This document shows, piece after piece, positions 43,863 through 52,091 of a DNA stretch of 64,000 nucleotides. Source of the stretch: Cohnella thailandensis (GTDB lineage Bacteria; Bacillota; Bacilli; Paenibacillales; Paenibacillaceae); assembly GCF_014212135.1 (NCBI RefSeq), contig NZ_JACJVQ010000007.1:310001-374000 (forward strand), given 5' to 3'. The notes under the pieces were generated by a model. The model had not been told where the DNA came from. It made no database searches and worked only from the letters and a program-made list of their open reading frames with translations. The position numbers and the translations under genes are program-made. How positions within the stretch are numbered: position 1 is the stretch's first letter; every line of letters starts with the position of its first letter.

Positions 43863-45014
43863 TTATTTGGCGCTGTCGGTCAGCCCGCTTACGAGGGAAT
43901 CGTACAGCAGAAGCAGCTCCTTGGAAGGCTTAATGCCCAGCTCTTTGTTGAGCAGCTTCACGTAGTCGGTGTATTGGGCGGTCAATCCCTTCTTGTCCCT
44001 GCTCTTCCCGTGCTTCTTCATAAGCAGGCCGACGACGGCTTCGTCCAACGGGTCTCGGGCGTGCAGCTTCGCGAGAAGCTTCGACGCGGCCGCGAGATCG
44101 GGAAGCTCGAGGAGAACCTCGACGGCCTCCAGAACGAAAGCCGTATAGAGGGCGGCAAGCCTCTCTCTCTCCTGAATCGCCCAAACGTAGGATTTGCTCC
44201 CGAACAGTTCCCCCGTATAGGCCTTTTCCACTTCCGCCGCTTCTTCCGCGTTGCCAGCGTGAAGCTTCCCGAGAATCGCCGTCCGGCGCTCGAATTCCTC
44301 GTAATCGACGAAGGCATGCTCAAGCTCCAGGGCATAGCCGTCGTTCTCCGAGCGGACCGCTTCCCTCAGGCCGATCGGCTCGAGGGATTTGCGCAGCTGA
44401 TAGACGGTCGTATTCAAATATTTCTCCGCGTTCGAGCCGATCATTCCCGCGAAAATATCCCCGAGCAGACGCTGCCGGGAGATCCATCTGCCTCGGTGCA
44501 GCAGCAGGTAGGCGAAGAGCTCGGCGCTTTTGCTGGAGATCCACTTCGCTCTTCCCTTGTCGCTCCGTACGGAGAAGTCCCCGAGAGTAGCGATGTACGC
44601 CCGGTTATGAATCGCGGCCGATAACTCCTCCGTTGGAAGGCTTAGCGCCGGCTTTCGGCTTTTTAACGCGCGATGAACCGTTCTCTCCAGACGCTCATGG
44701 GTAACCGGCTTGATCAGATAATCGAGCGCATACAGCTCGAACGCTTCCAAAGCGTAATCCTTATGAGAGGTGACGAACACGATCTGCGGCCTGATCCTCT
44801 CATCTTCCAGCCTGGCTGCGAATTCCAATCCGCTTCCCCCCGGCATCGAGATGTCCACGAACGCGAGCTCGACGTCCTTGTTCTCCATGAGGAACGCGGA
44901 AGCCGCTTGCGAATCCGAGAACGTTCCCGCCACTTCGATCTCCGGGTGCTTCTCGAGCATCTTCCTCATGATCAAATGCATCACCGGTTCATCGTCAACC
45001 AGCATGACTTTCAT
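43863..45014 (-). CDS. Response regulator with SARP/BTAD-type output domain
   Basis: Cytoplasmic transcription regulator of 383 residues. The receiver domain (1-120) has acidic residues DD (7-8), phosphorylation site Asp54 in FVDISMPGG and Lys in LIKPVT. The output is a winged-helix domain of the OmpR/SARP kind (about 143-230; KSAELFAYLLLHRGRW, LNTTVYQLRKSLEP). A bacterial transcriptional activation (BTAD) helical domain follows (about 235-375; FVDYEEFERRTAIL, YTGELFG). The gene overlaps the upstream kinase gene by 20 bases, so the two form a pair. Targets are unknown. The giant SLH gene lies directly downstream in the same direction and is the nearest candidate. Confidence 0.9.
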   Translation of the reverse strand: MKVMLVDDEPVMHLIMRKMLEKHPEIEVAGTFSDSQAASAFLMENKDVELAFVDISMPGGSGLEFAARLEDERIRPQIVFVTSHKDYALEAFELYALDYLIKPVTHERLERTVHRALKSRKPALSLPTEELSAAIHNRAYIATLGDFSVRSDKGRAKWISSKSAELFAYLLLHRGRWISRQRLLGDIFAGMIGSNAEKYLNTTVYQLRKSLEPIGLREAVRSENDGYALELEHAFVDYEEFERRTAILGKLHAGNAEEAAEVEKAYTGELFGSKSYVWAIQERERLAALYTAFVLEAVEVLLELPDLAAASKLLAKLHARDPLDEAVVGLLMKKHGKSRDKKGLTAQYTDYVKLLNKELGIKPSKELLLLYDSLVSGLTDSAK

Positions 45015-46824
45015 TCGTTTGCACCGCCAATCTGTCGCCGATTGCCGTTCCCCCGCGGCTAGCGGAGCCTTTCAGCGTAAAATAGAACTTCGTTCCGAGT
45101 CCGGGCTCGCTCTCGAACCACAAGCTTCCGCCATGCATCCGGAGGAATTCGCGGGTCAGGACGAGGCCGAACCGCATCTCTCCCCCGTCCTCTCCGCTGG
45201 CGAAGCCCGGTTCCTTAAAGTAAAGCTCGTCGTGCCTGAGAAGCTTCGCCGTCTCTTCGTCGATCCCGCTCCCGTTGTCGCTTACGGACACGGTAACGCG
45301 GTCCCCTCCGGCGACGACGCTCACCTCGATCCGTCCGCCGATACCGGTATGCTTGATGGCGTTAGCCAACAGGTTTCGGAAAATCAAATCGAGCATCTCT
45401 TTGTCCGCGTACACCGTTATTTTCTCATCGACATGTTCGGTCAGCGTTATGCTCTTCATGGCGGCTCTTGCGCCGGCCAAAGCCATCGCTTGGCGAACGA
45501 CCTGCTGCAGGTTCCAGTCGAGCGGCCGAAAGGCGATTTGCCCGTTCTGGCTGCGATACCAATCTAGCAGATTGTCTACGAGATGGTAGGTTCCCCGGAC
45601 CTGCCGCTTGATCTCCGGAAGCACCTCGTTCTTCGTCGAATCAGGCTCCGAGGGTTCCGCCTCCAGCAGCTCCGTCAAGCTGACGAGAAGCGCGATGGGA
45701 TCGCGGATGTCGTGGGCCATCACCGTGAACAGCTTGTCCTTGAACGCGTTGAGCTGCGTCAGCTGCTGGGATTTCTCTCGCAGTCTCTCTTCGTTCTCCT
45801 TCAGTTCCGTAACATCGCTGAGCATGATCATTTTCCCGATGGGGGTCGTCCCTGTATCGTAAATGTGAGTGATGCTGCATATAAAGTGCCTTGTCCGATC
45901 GTCTGCCACCCGTTCAAGGGGGAACCGCGCGTCCCGGTAGATCGGCTCTTCCAACCTCTTCAGCAGCTCGGGGCTCGCGGACAGAACGTCTCGGGCGGGG
46001 ATAGACGGGTCTCTCATCCGCGCCAGTTCGGGGTAAACCTCGACGGCCGCTCCGTTGCGGCTCACGATCTGATTCTCGTAATCGAGCAGAATGACGCCAT
46101 CCCGGATCGTATCGAACATCTTCGCATAAGCGAGTGGCGTCAAACGAAGCAGCCGGAAGCGGAAAATTCCCCAGGCGTACATCAAGCCCGAGAAAGCGAA
46201 GCCGAGCGGGGTAAAATCGATCTCCTTGTTGAACATGTAGGCGACGTTGAACAGAATCGGACCGGCCGCGCCCACGACGAGGATGACGATCTGCTTTCTT
46301 ACGATAGGAACGGCTCTTAGGTACATGGGAAGGAACAGAAGGATGCCGAATATCAGAATCGTATAGTTATAAACGGCGTGTACCGAATACCAGGGGCCTT
46401 TGATCGTGTTGTACAAAGGAACCGTTCCGTCCGCGTTCGGCACGAATTCCTTGTATATCAAGTGGTGCCAGTCGTTCGTCAGGTGAAGGAGGAAGGTAGC
46501 CATGGGGATGAGGAAAAGCCCGACCGCCAGCCGCTTCCGGTACGAAGCCGCGAATCCGGTAAATTGAAAAACGAGCAGAAGCCAGAACGCGGAGACGAAG
46601 GGAATGCCCAAGTATTCGAGCTTGTAGCTCAGCTTCACTCCGGTCAGGCTGCCGCTCATGATCTCGAACTCGTAGCCGAGCGCGTAGCAGGACGCCGCCA
46701 GCATCATCGCGATCATCGTTCGGGCCATCGGGTGCTGCCGCTTCAGGTAAGAGAGGAACGAGACGAACAGCATCAGGGCCGTTGCCAGGCAGAGCAGTAT
46801 CGACATCCATTGCCTCGTATCCAT
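44995..46824 (-). CDS. Sensor histidine kinase with seven-helix N-terminal domain
   Basis: Membrane kinase of 609 residues. Residues 1-225 hold about seven hydrophobic helices of the histidine-kinase N-terminal 7TM type (AASCYALGYEFEIMSGSL, KLSYKLEYLGIPFVSAFWL). A PAS-like domain (about 232-345; FDTIRDGVILLDYENQIVSRN) precedes the catalytic core. The core has phospho-acceptor His371 in VMAHDIRDPIALL, N-box NLLANAIKHT, G1 DNGSGID and G2 RFGLVL. It pairs with the SARP-type regulator. Such 7TM sensors respond to membrane-soluble or small extracellular ligands, unknown here. A promoter lies just upstream. Start ATG follows GGGAG-rich sequence. Confidence 0.9.
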   Translation of the reverse strand: MDTRQWMSILLCLATALMLFVSFLSYLKRQHPMARTMIAMMLAASCYALGYEFEIMSGSLTGVKLSYKLEYLGIPFVSAFWLLLVFQFTGFAASYRKRLAVGLFLIPMATFLLHLTNDWHHLIYKEFVPNADGTVPLYNTIKGPWYSVHAVYNYTILIFGILLFLPMYLRAVPIVRKQIVILVVGAAGPILFNVAYMFNKEIDFTPLGFAFSGLMYAWGIFRFRLLRLTPLAYAKMFDTIRDGVILLDYENQIVSRNGAAVEVYPELARMRDPSIPARDVLSASPELLKRLEEPIYRDARFPLERVADDRTRHFICSITHIYDTGTTPIGKMIMLSDVTELKENEERLREKSQQLTQLNAFKDKLFTVMAHDIRDPIALLVSLTELLEAEPSEPDSTKNEVLPEIKRQVRGTYHLVDNLLDWYRSQNGQIAFRPLDWNLQQVVRQAMALAGARAAMKSITLTEHVDEKITVYADKEMLDLIFRNLLANAIKHTGIGGRIEVSVVAGGDRVTVSVSDNGSGIDEETAKLLRHDELYFKEPGFASGEDGGEMRFGLVLTREFLRMHGGSLWFESEPGLGTKFYFTLKGSASRGGTAIGDRLAVQTNESHAG

Positions 46825-46848
46825 GGCCCCGCTCCCTTCTCCCGTCTA

Positions 46849-46872
46849 TTATTCGATTATTCGACTATTCGA
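46849..46872. repeat. Three tandem 8-bp repeats upstream of the kinase gene
   Basis: Plus strand TTATTCGA, TTATTCGA, CTATTCGA in direct succession. They include the -10 box of the predicted kinase promoter, so they may form a regulator binding array. Confidence 0.55.
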
Positions 46873-46885
46873 CAGCTTTTGGCAA
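46856..46885 (-). promoter_or_regulatory. Promoter of the 7TM kinase / SARP regulator operon
   Basis: Minus strand TTGCCA (5 of 6), 18-base spacer, AATAAT (5 of 6). It ends 31 bases before the start codon, and the -10 lies inside the 8-bp tandem repeats. Confidence 0.45.
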
Positions 46886-47204
46886 AATCCTTCGACATCC
46901 GAATAATTCCCGTGCTTGCGCAAAGCGCGAAGCCCTCTTTTCCAGAACTGATAGGCGGTCCGGACGCTCCCGGCAGCCACGGCAGGCGACCAGACCGCGA
47001 TGCTCCGGTAGTCGGGTCACCGATATGGGCTGCTGAATTAATACTCGCCCAGCAGATCAAAGGCAGCAAGCTTGCCGTACGATCCGTACGATCGCCGCCC
47101 GATTCGCGCAAACGCTTGCACAAACGCGCTTAGTTACTGTATCCATAGAGTAAAATCCACCTTAATCATTTCGAAAATATCCACCATTGCAATACCGAGC
47201 AGAC
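46886..47204. other. Non-coding stretch with no recognised feature
   Basis: I see no convincing gene here. Short open frames lack ribosome sites and recognisable motifs. A small direct repeat CCGTACGAT occurs twice around 47073-47091. The sequence is GC-rich at first and turns AT-rich toward the repeat cluster, so a decayed gene remnant is possible. Confidence 0.4.
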
Positions 47205-47210
47205 GAGATT

Positions 47211-47393
47211 CTAACGGAACTGATGGCCCTTATTCTACCGTTTTTGGGCCGATTGCCCATCTAACGGAAGTGAGAGACGTTATTTCGTGATATTCCCTTT
47301 AATCGGATTAAATTCGTAAAAATAAAGGCTCTCATTTCCGTAAAAATTCGAAAATCGTATTTTTTCATTAAATAAGGGCTCTCATTTCCGTTG
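47211..47393. repeat. Palindromic cluster of four short repeats (AACGGAA..TGAGAGCC type)
   Basis: Two copies on the plus strand (47211-47236, 47261-47286) and two on the minus strand (47321-47342, 47371-47393) share the core AACGGAAnTGAGAGCCnTTATTT; the first copy is the most altered. Copies on each strand are exactly 50 bases apart, and the whole is symmetric around about 47302. It looks like a REP-like or miniature mobile repeat with strong folding potential. No coding content. Confidence 0.7.
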
Positions 47394-47472
47394 CAAAAAT
47401 GGAAGAGATGTACAATCCAACTTTGGCGTGATATAGTGGGATCAATATATCCGTCATATCGGCCTGAAGCAC

Positions 47473-47531
47473 AAGCCGCTTGGATCCGGACCGCTCTATC
47501 TAGAGCGCTAAGGGATCTAGGCGGCTTTTTG
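47473..47531 (+). terminator. Terminator-like hairpin in the leader of the nuclease/wHTH gene
   Basis: Long stem AAGCCGCTTGGATCC with GGATCTAGGCGGCTT and an inner CGCTCT/AGAGCG hairpin end in TTTTT. It lies upstream of, and in the same direction as, the 47562 gene, with 31 bases to the start codon. It may attenuate that gene, or end a short upstream transcript. Confidence 0.55.
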
Positions 47532-47561
47532 CATTTGGCCATGGCCAAGGGAGGAAAGTCA

Positions 47562-48218
47562 ATGAGCTTGTTCGATGAAGTCTATGAGAAGTGGCTAGCC
47601 AAGCAAATAACGGAGGAAACGAACCCGAGGAGAAAGGAACGGCTGAGAAAAGGACTGACTTATGGGACGATTGCCTATCTGCGCGAAATCTGGTTCCCTG
47701 CCGTCGGCAACCTGGACTATCTCTATGCGGAATACGAAATTCGTGATTGGGGGAACGGATATCGGTATTTGGATCTTGCGTACATGCCGAACGGGGCCCG
47801 AGGCTGCGTCGAAATCCAAGATTATCGTACTCATGCTCGCGATATCGAGAGCGGTCGTTTTAAGGATCTGTGCATGAAGCAAGCATTGCTCGGACTGGAC
47901 GATTGGCTTATTCTCCCCGTCGCTTATCTCTCGATACGGGAAGACCCTGGCGTGTGCAAGCAACTGACGCTAGCTTTTGTCGGCAAATTCTTATCCATGG
48001 AGACGCCTCCCGAGCTGAACTGGGCGGAAGCGGAGACGATCCGTTTTGCAAGGAGAACGGTTCTTCCGTTCACTCCCCGCGAGCTATCTGCGCATCTTCG
48101 CCTAACGGAGCGTCAAACTCGTCACATCCTTCATCGCCTAACCGAGAAAAAACGGCTCGTCGTAGCCAACGGGAAAACCCGCTATCGCACGTATAAGCTG
48201 CCCGATCCTCCCCGTTAA
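47562..48218 (+). CDS. Putative PD-(D/E)XK nuclease-fold protein with C-terminal winged helix
   Basis: Cytoplasmic protein of 218 residues (MSLFDEVYEKWL), chosen because GGGAGG lies just upstream; a longer frame would run through the hairpin leader. The core order fits a PD-(D/E)XK restriction-like fold: acidic strand YLYAEYEI (Glu57, Glu59), YRYLDLAYM (Asp71), then GCVEIQDY with Glu84 and Gln86 in place of the usual E-x-K, a helix, and strand WLILPVAYLSI. Residues about 168-218 form a winged helix (FTPRELSAHLRLTERQTRHIL). The Lys-to-Gln change may mean it binds rather than cuts DNA. I do not recognise a named gene. The preceding repeat cluster and hairpin suggest a mobile or self-regulated unit. 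Confidence 0.6.
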   Translation: MSLFDEVYEKWLAKQITEETNPRRKERLRKGLTYGTIAYLREIWFPAVGNLDYLYAEYEIRDWGNGYRYLDLAYMPNGARGCVEIQDYRTHARDIESGRFKDLCMKQALLGLDDWLILPVAYLSIREDPGVCKQLTLAFVGKFLSMETPPELNWAEAETIRFARRTVLPFTPRELSAHLRLTERQTRHILHRLTEKKRLVVANGKTRYRTYKLPDPPR

Positions 48219-48257
48219 TGCTGCCGCGGCCGCCTGGAAACTCTTAAATATCGAAAA

Positions 48258-48286
48258 AAGCCAACACCCATCCGGGTGTCGGCTTT
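48258..48286. terminator. Bidirectional terminator between convergent genes
   Basis: A 12-bp stem (AAGCCAACACCC / GGGTGTCGGCTT) with a 4-base loop has T-rich flanks on both strands, best on the minus strand (TTTTTTC). It serves the nuclease-like gene and the beta-glucosidase gene. Confidence 0.8.
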
Positions 48287-48293
48287 CTTCTTC

Positions 48294-50579
48294 CTACCGC
48301 CCCTGATTCAACTGGGCGATTAAGCCGTCCAGCATCTCGTCCGAGAACGCCCCTTGGCTGAACGCGACCAGGTTGCGAAGCGGCATGTACTTCATCATGG
48401 CCGCCATCATGTCCCCCATGCCATCCGGGGCTTCCGACTCGCCCGAACCGACGCCCATGCCCGCTTGGAACTGCTGCAGCAAACCGCTAACCATCGGCGC
48501 CGTCCTCGGATCGTTCATCAGATCGCCGAGCAACGAGTTGCGATGAACCTCAAGCGGCAGCGCGACCGTCGATTCCACCCTCACCGTGCCGGACAAGACT
48601 ATATCCGCCGACGAGCGGCCGATCAGAATCTCGAAATCCCCGGTCTCCACGTGCCAATCTCCAAGTTTCTCGTTGTAATAGGCGAACGAGCGCTTGTCGA
48701 GCACGAACGTGACCGTCTTCGATTCCCCGGGCTGAAGCTCGACTTTGGCGAAGCCCTTCAGCTCCTTGGCCGGCCTTATGACCGTGCTTTCCGCATCGCG
48801 GACATAAAGCTGAACGACTTCTTTGCCCGCGCGGGAACCGGCGTTGCGGACGGTTGCCCGCACCTCCAGCGTGTCCGCGTCGCTCAGACGGTCGCTTCCC
48901 AGCTGCAGATCCGAATAGTCGAACGTCGTATAGCTGAGACCATGCCCGAACGGGAACAATGGCTTCACTTGCTTCGAATCGTAATAGCGGTAGCCGACAA
49001 AAATCCCCTCGCGATATTCGACCCGATCCTCTTCTCCCGGGAAGAACAGGAAGGACGGGTTGTCGCTCAGCTTCTCCGGGAACGTCTCGGCCAGCTTGCC
49101 GCTCGGGTTCGTCTCGCCGAACAGCAGGTCCGCCACCGCGCCGCCGACCGCTTGACCTCCGAGATAAGCCTCGAGCACCGATTTGACTTGCCCAAGCCAT
49201 GGCATCACGATCGGGGAGCCGTTCATCAGCACGACGACCGTATTGCCCTGCGCGCCAGCCACGGCTTCGATCAGCTGCTCTTGATTGGCCGGCATCCGCA
49301 GATGCGTCCGGTCGTAGCCTTCCGATTCATACCGGTCCGGAAGTCCGGCGAACACGATCGCGACGTCCGCCGCCGATGCGACGTTCTTCGCTTCCTGGAT
49401 CAGCGCCGCATCCGCGTCGTCGCTGTCGAGCGAATAGCCTTGCGCGTAAGCGACGGCAGCGGAATCGCCCGCCAGCTTCCGGATCTCCTCGAGCGGATTG
49501 TCCAGCTTGGTCGGGTTAATGTGGGAGCTTCCGCCGCCTTGGAATCTCGGCTTCTCCGCGAAGGCGCCGATGACCGCGAGCTTGCCCCCGCGCGAAAGCG
49601 GGAGCAGGGAATTTTCGTTCTTGAGCAGCACCATCGACTCGCCGGCGACCTTGCGGGCAAGCGCGTGATGGGCGTCCTTATCATAAACGGCGTTCACCCG
49701 CTTGCCGTCCACGGTCTTGAAGATAAGCTCCAGCAGCCGCGCGACCGCGCGATCGAGCGCTTCCTCCGACAGCTTGCCGCCGCGCACCGCCTCGACGATT
49801 TTCCGGTCCCCGAACCCTCCGTTGCCCGGCATCTCCAGCTCGTTCCCGGCGGCCAGCCCGTCGACCCGCTCGTTGTTCGCGCCCCAGTCGGTCACGACGA
49901 TGCCCTCGTGCCCCCACTCTTCCTTCAAAATTCGAGTCAGCAGGAATTCGTTCTCGGAAGCGTACGTCCCGTTCACTTTGTTGTAAGAGCTCATGACCGT
50001 CCAAGGCTGCGCCTTCCTCACCGCTCCTTCGAAGCTGGCCAAATAAATCTCCCGGAGCGTTCTCTCGTCCACGACCGCGTCCACCGACATGCGCCGATGC
50101 TCTTGGTTGTTCACGGCGAAGTGCTTCAGCGACGTTCCGACGCCCTGGCTTTGCACCCCGTTAATGTGGCTTGCCGCCATCTCCGACGACAGATAAGGAT
50201 CCTCCGAGAAATACTCGAAGTTCCGGCCGCACAGAGGCGACCGTTTAATGTTGGCTCCCGGTCCGAGAAGAACGGCGACCTCCTCCGCCTGGCACTCTTC
50301 ACCGAGCGCGACGCCTACGCTGCCGATCAGCTCCCGGTCCCATGAGCTGGCCATGCCCGCCGCCGAAGGAAAACAAGTCGCGGGAACGCTGTCGAACAGA
50401 CCCAGATGATCGCTGCTGCCCTGCTGCTTGCGAAGTCCATGCGGGCCGTCGGTCACCATGATCGAAGGAATGCCGAGCCGCTCGACGCCTTTTAACCGCC
50501 AGAAGTCCAATCCGGAACACATTCCCGCCTTCTCTTCCAACGTCATCTGCGAGATAAGAGCTTGAATGTCTCTGCTCAT
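48294..50579 (-). CDS. Glycoside hydrolase family 3 beta-glucosidase
   Basis: Enzyme of 761 residues that removes terminal beta-linked glucose or related sugars. Domain order is the usual one: GH3 N-terminal barrel with the KHF motif (152-154) and the catalytic nucleophile Asp231 in [11 protein letters not shown], then the GH3 C-terminal sandwich ([19 protein letters not shown]). A fibronectin-type C-terminal domain follows (about 570-660; [15 protein letters not shown]). No signal peptide, so it acts inside the cell on imported oligosaccharides. The C-terminal 100 residues are an uncommon Met/Gly-rich tail ([14 protein letters not shown]). Start follows AGGAGG. A cre-like site in its leader suggests catabolite control. 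Divergent AraC gene shares the upstream region. Confidence 0.93.
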   Translation of the reverse strand: MSRDIQALISQMTLEEKAGMCSGLDFWRLKGVERLGIPSIMVTDGPHGLRKQQGSSDHLGLFDSVPATCFPSAAGMASSWDRELIGSVGVALGEECQAEEVAVLLGPGANIKRSPLCGRNFEYFSEDPYLSSEMAASHINGVQSQGVGTSLKHFAVNNQEHRRMSVDAVVDERTLREIYLASFEGAVRKAQPWTVMSSYNKVNGTYASENEFLLTRILKEEWGHEGIVVTDWGANNERVDGLAAGNELEMPGNGGFGDRKIVEAVRGGKLSEEALDRAVARLLELIFKTVDGKRVNAVYDKDAHHALARKVAGESMVLLKNENSLLPLSRGGKLAVIGAFAEKPRFQGGGSSHINPTKLDNPLEEIRKLAGDSAAVAYAQGYSLDSDDADAALIQEAKNVASAADVAIVFAGLPDRYESEGYDRTHLRMPANQEQLIEAVAGAQGNTVVVLMNGSPIVMPWLGQVKSVLEAYLGGQAVGGAVADLLFGETNPSGKLAETFPEKLSDNPSFLFFPGEEDRVEYREGIFVGYRYYDSKQVKPLFPFGHGLSYTTFDYSDLQLGSDRLSDADTLEVRATVRNAGSRAGKEVVQLYVRDAESTVIRPAKELKGFAKVELQPGESKTVTFVLDKRSFAYYNEKLGDWHVETGDFEILIGRSSADIVLSGTVRVESTVALPLEVHRNSLLGDLMNDPRTAPMVSGLLQQFQAGMGVGSGESEAPDGMGDMMAAMMKYMPLRNLVAFSQGAFSDEMLDGLIAQLNQGR

Positions 50580-50600
50580 GAGAAGCCTCCTATAACGAAA

Positions 50601-50614
50601 TGTAATCGTTTTCT
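50601..50614. promoter_or_regulatory. Catabolite-responsive (cre-like) element
   Basis: TGTAATCGTTTTCT matches the Bacillus cre consensus TGWAANCGNTNWCA at all fixed positions but the last one; the reverse strand also matches except its first base. It sits 22-35 bases upstream of the beta-glucosidase start, in the region shared with the AraC gene. Confidence 0.55.
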
Positions 50615-50691
50615 ATCTATATTATCGCACGGTTATGGCCGCCAAGATGGTATAATATCAAGAAAAATAGGATGAAATCGAGGAAATCACT

Positions 50692-51939
50692 ATGAACATG
50701 ACGATCGAAGGCACTGCCATGGAATGGATCCAGCTCGGCAAGCTGCTTCAAGAAAGCGTGCGGCTACCGGTGTGCGTCGTAACGACCGAGCCGGACTTGA
50801 ACGTTCTATGGAACGGCGAATTCGAGCCGCATCCGGCTTACGCGGATCCTTCGGAGCTGATTCGTTCCGTCGCGGCTAACGGAATCGATTCGCCTTATCC
50901 CCTGCTGCGAGCAACTCCTTTTATGGAGCAGTTCATTCTCGTGCCCGTAAGAAGCTCAGGCTCCAATCAAGCGTTAATCGTCGTCGGACCGACGATCCTT
51001 CAGCATCCGGACGAAGAAGTCGCCATGAACCAATTGAACGACCTCGACGTTCCTCGCCGGGAACGTCCGGGTTGGCTCCGCTATTGGCGCGCTCTCCCCG
51101 TCGCGAGCCGAATGCAGCTTCTTCACGTCGGCGCGCTGGCTCATTGGACGGCGAACCGCGAGCCGATCGAGATGACGGAAGTGCTGCAAATGAACCTGCA
51201 TGACGATCCTCGTTTCGGCTCGCGAGAGAAGACGGACGCCGCGATATGGAGCCAGAGAGAGTCCTTCCTCCTGCCCGGCAGCCGCGATTACGAGAGAAGG
51301 ATGCTGGATTGCATTCGCGGCGGCAAGCCGGACGAGCTGATGAGCCTGCTGGCGGACTTCTCCTCCGTGAAAGTAGGCGTCCTCTCCAAAAGAAGCCAGC
51401 TTCGCAACCTGAAGAACCTGGCCATCTGCGGAATCGCTATCGCCACGAGAGCGGCCGTCGACGGCGGGCTGTACGAGGAATTGGCGTATTCGCTCAGCGA
51501 CCTCCATATTCAGCATATCGAGGAACTAAGCGATTCGGGCTCGGTGGAGGCCGCCCTGAATCAAGCGTTTCTCGACTTTGCAAGTCGGGTTCGCGAAACC
51601 CGGCGCCAATCGGTGTCCCGGCCGGTCCATGCCTGCCAAGAGTACATTTTCAACCACCTGCACGAGGACATCACTCCTGTTCGGCTAGCGGAAGTAGCCG
51701 GCCTGCATCCGGGCTATCTGTCCCAACTGTTTAAAGAAGAAACCGGGCTCACGCTTATGAACTATATTCAGAGAGAGCGAATCGAAGAAGCGAAGAAGCT
51801 GCTGGACCATACCCGCGACTCGATCTCGGAGATCGGTCTTCGCTTGGGGTTCTACGATCACGCCCACTTCGTCAAAGTGTTCAAGAAGCACGCCGGTACG
51901 ACTCCGAAGCGATATCGGGACCCCAACCGAAGGAGATGA
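50692..51939 (+). CDS. AraC family transcriptional regulator
   Basis: Regulator of 415 residues. The last 100 residues are a two-helix-turn-helix AraC domain: ITPVRLAEVAGLHPGYLSQL, FKEETGLTLMNYIQRERI, DSISEIGLRLGFYDHAHFVK and FKKHAGTTPKRYR. The N-terminal 300 residues are an uncharacterised sensor region (WIQLGKLLQESVRLPVCVV) with no receiver domain or cupin motif seen. GAGGAAA lies before the ATG, and a TATAAT occurs at 50651-50656. It diverges from the GH3 gene, which is a likely target by position. Ligand unknown. Confidence 0.88.
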   Translation: MNMTIEGTAMEWIQLGKLLQESVRLPVCVVTTEPDLNVLWNGEFEPHPAYADPSELIRSVAANGIDSPYPLLRATPFMEQFILVPVRSSGSNQALIVVGPTILQHPDEEVAMNQLNDLDVPRRERPGWLRYWRALPVASRMQLLHVGALAHWTANREPIEMTEVLQMNLHDDPRFGSREKTDAAIWSQRESFLLPGSRDYERRMLDCIRGGKPDELMSLLADFSSVKVGVLSKRSQLRNLKNLAICGIAIATRAAVDGGLYEELAYSLSDLHIQHIEELSDSGSVEAALNQAFLDFASRVRETRRQSVSRPVHACQEYIFNHLHEDITPVRLAEVAGLHPGYLSQLFKEETGLTLMNYIQRERIEEAKKLLDHTRDSISEIGLRLGFYDHAHFVKVFKKHAGTTPKRYRDPNRRR

Positions 51940-52091
51940 CCGGCATTCTCCCTTTTTTAAGTTCCATTTTGTATACTTAGTACCCCTCCGCGCATTAATT
52001 GCCTTATAGTCCTATAAACCTCGCAAAATTCCCATCTATAATAAATTTGGAGAGATTTTCCTTACAGCGAAGAGATAGGAGCGAGAAAAAG

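Noticed and set aside
46857-47123. Minus-strand frame of 88 codons upstream of the kinase gene
   Set aside because: No ribosome site, no motif, composition like random GC-rich DNA; it also overlaps the predicted kinase promoter.
48354-50345. A 663-codon plus-strand frame opposite the beta-glucosidase gene
   Set aside because: The minus-strand protein is a complete GH3 enzyme with catalytic motifs; the plus frame has no recognisable motif or ribosome site.
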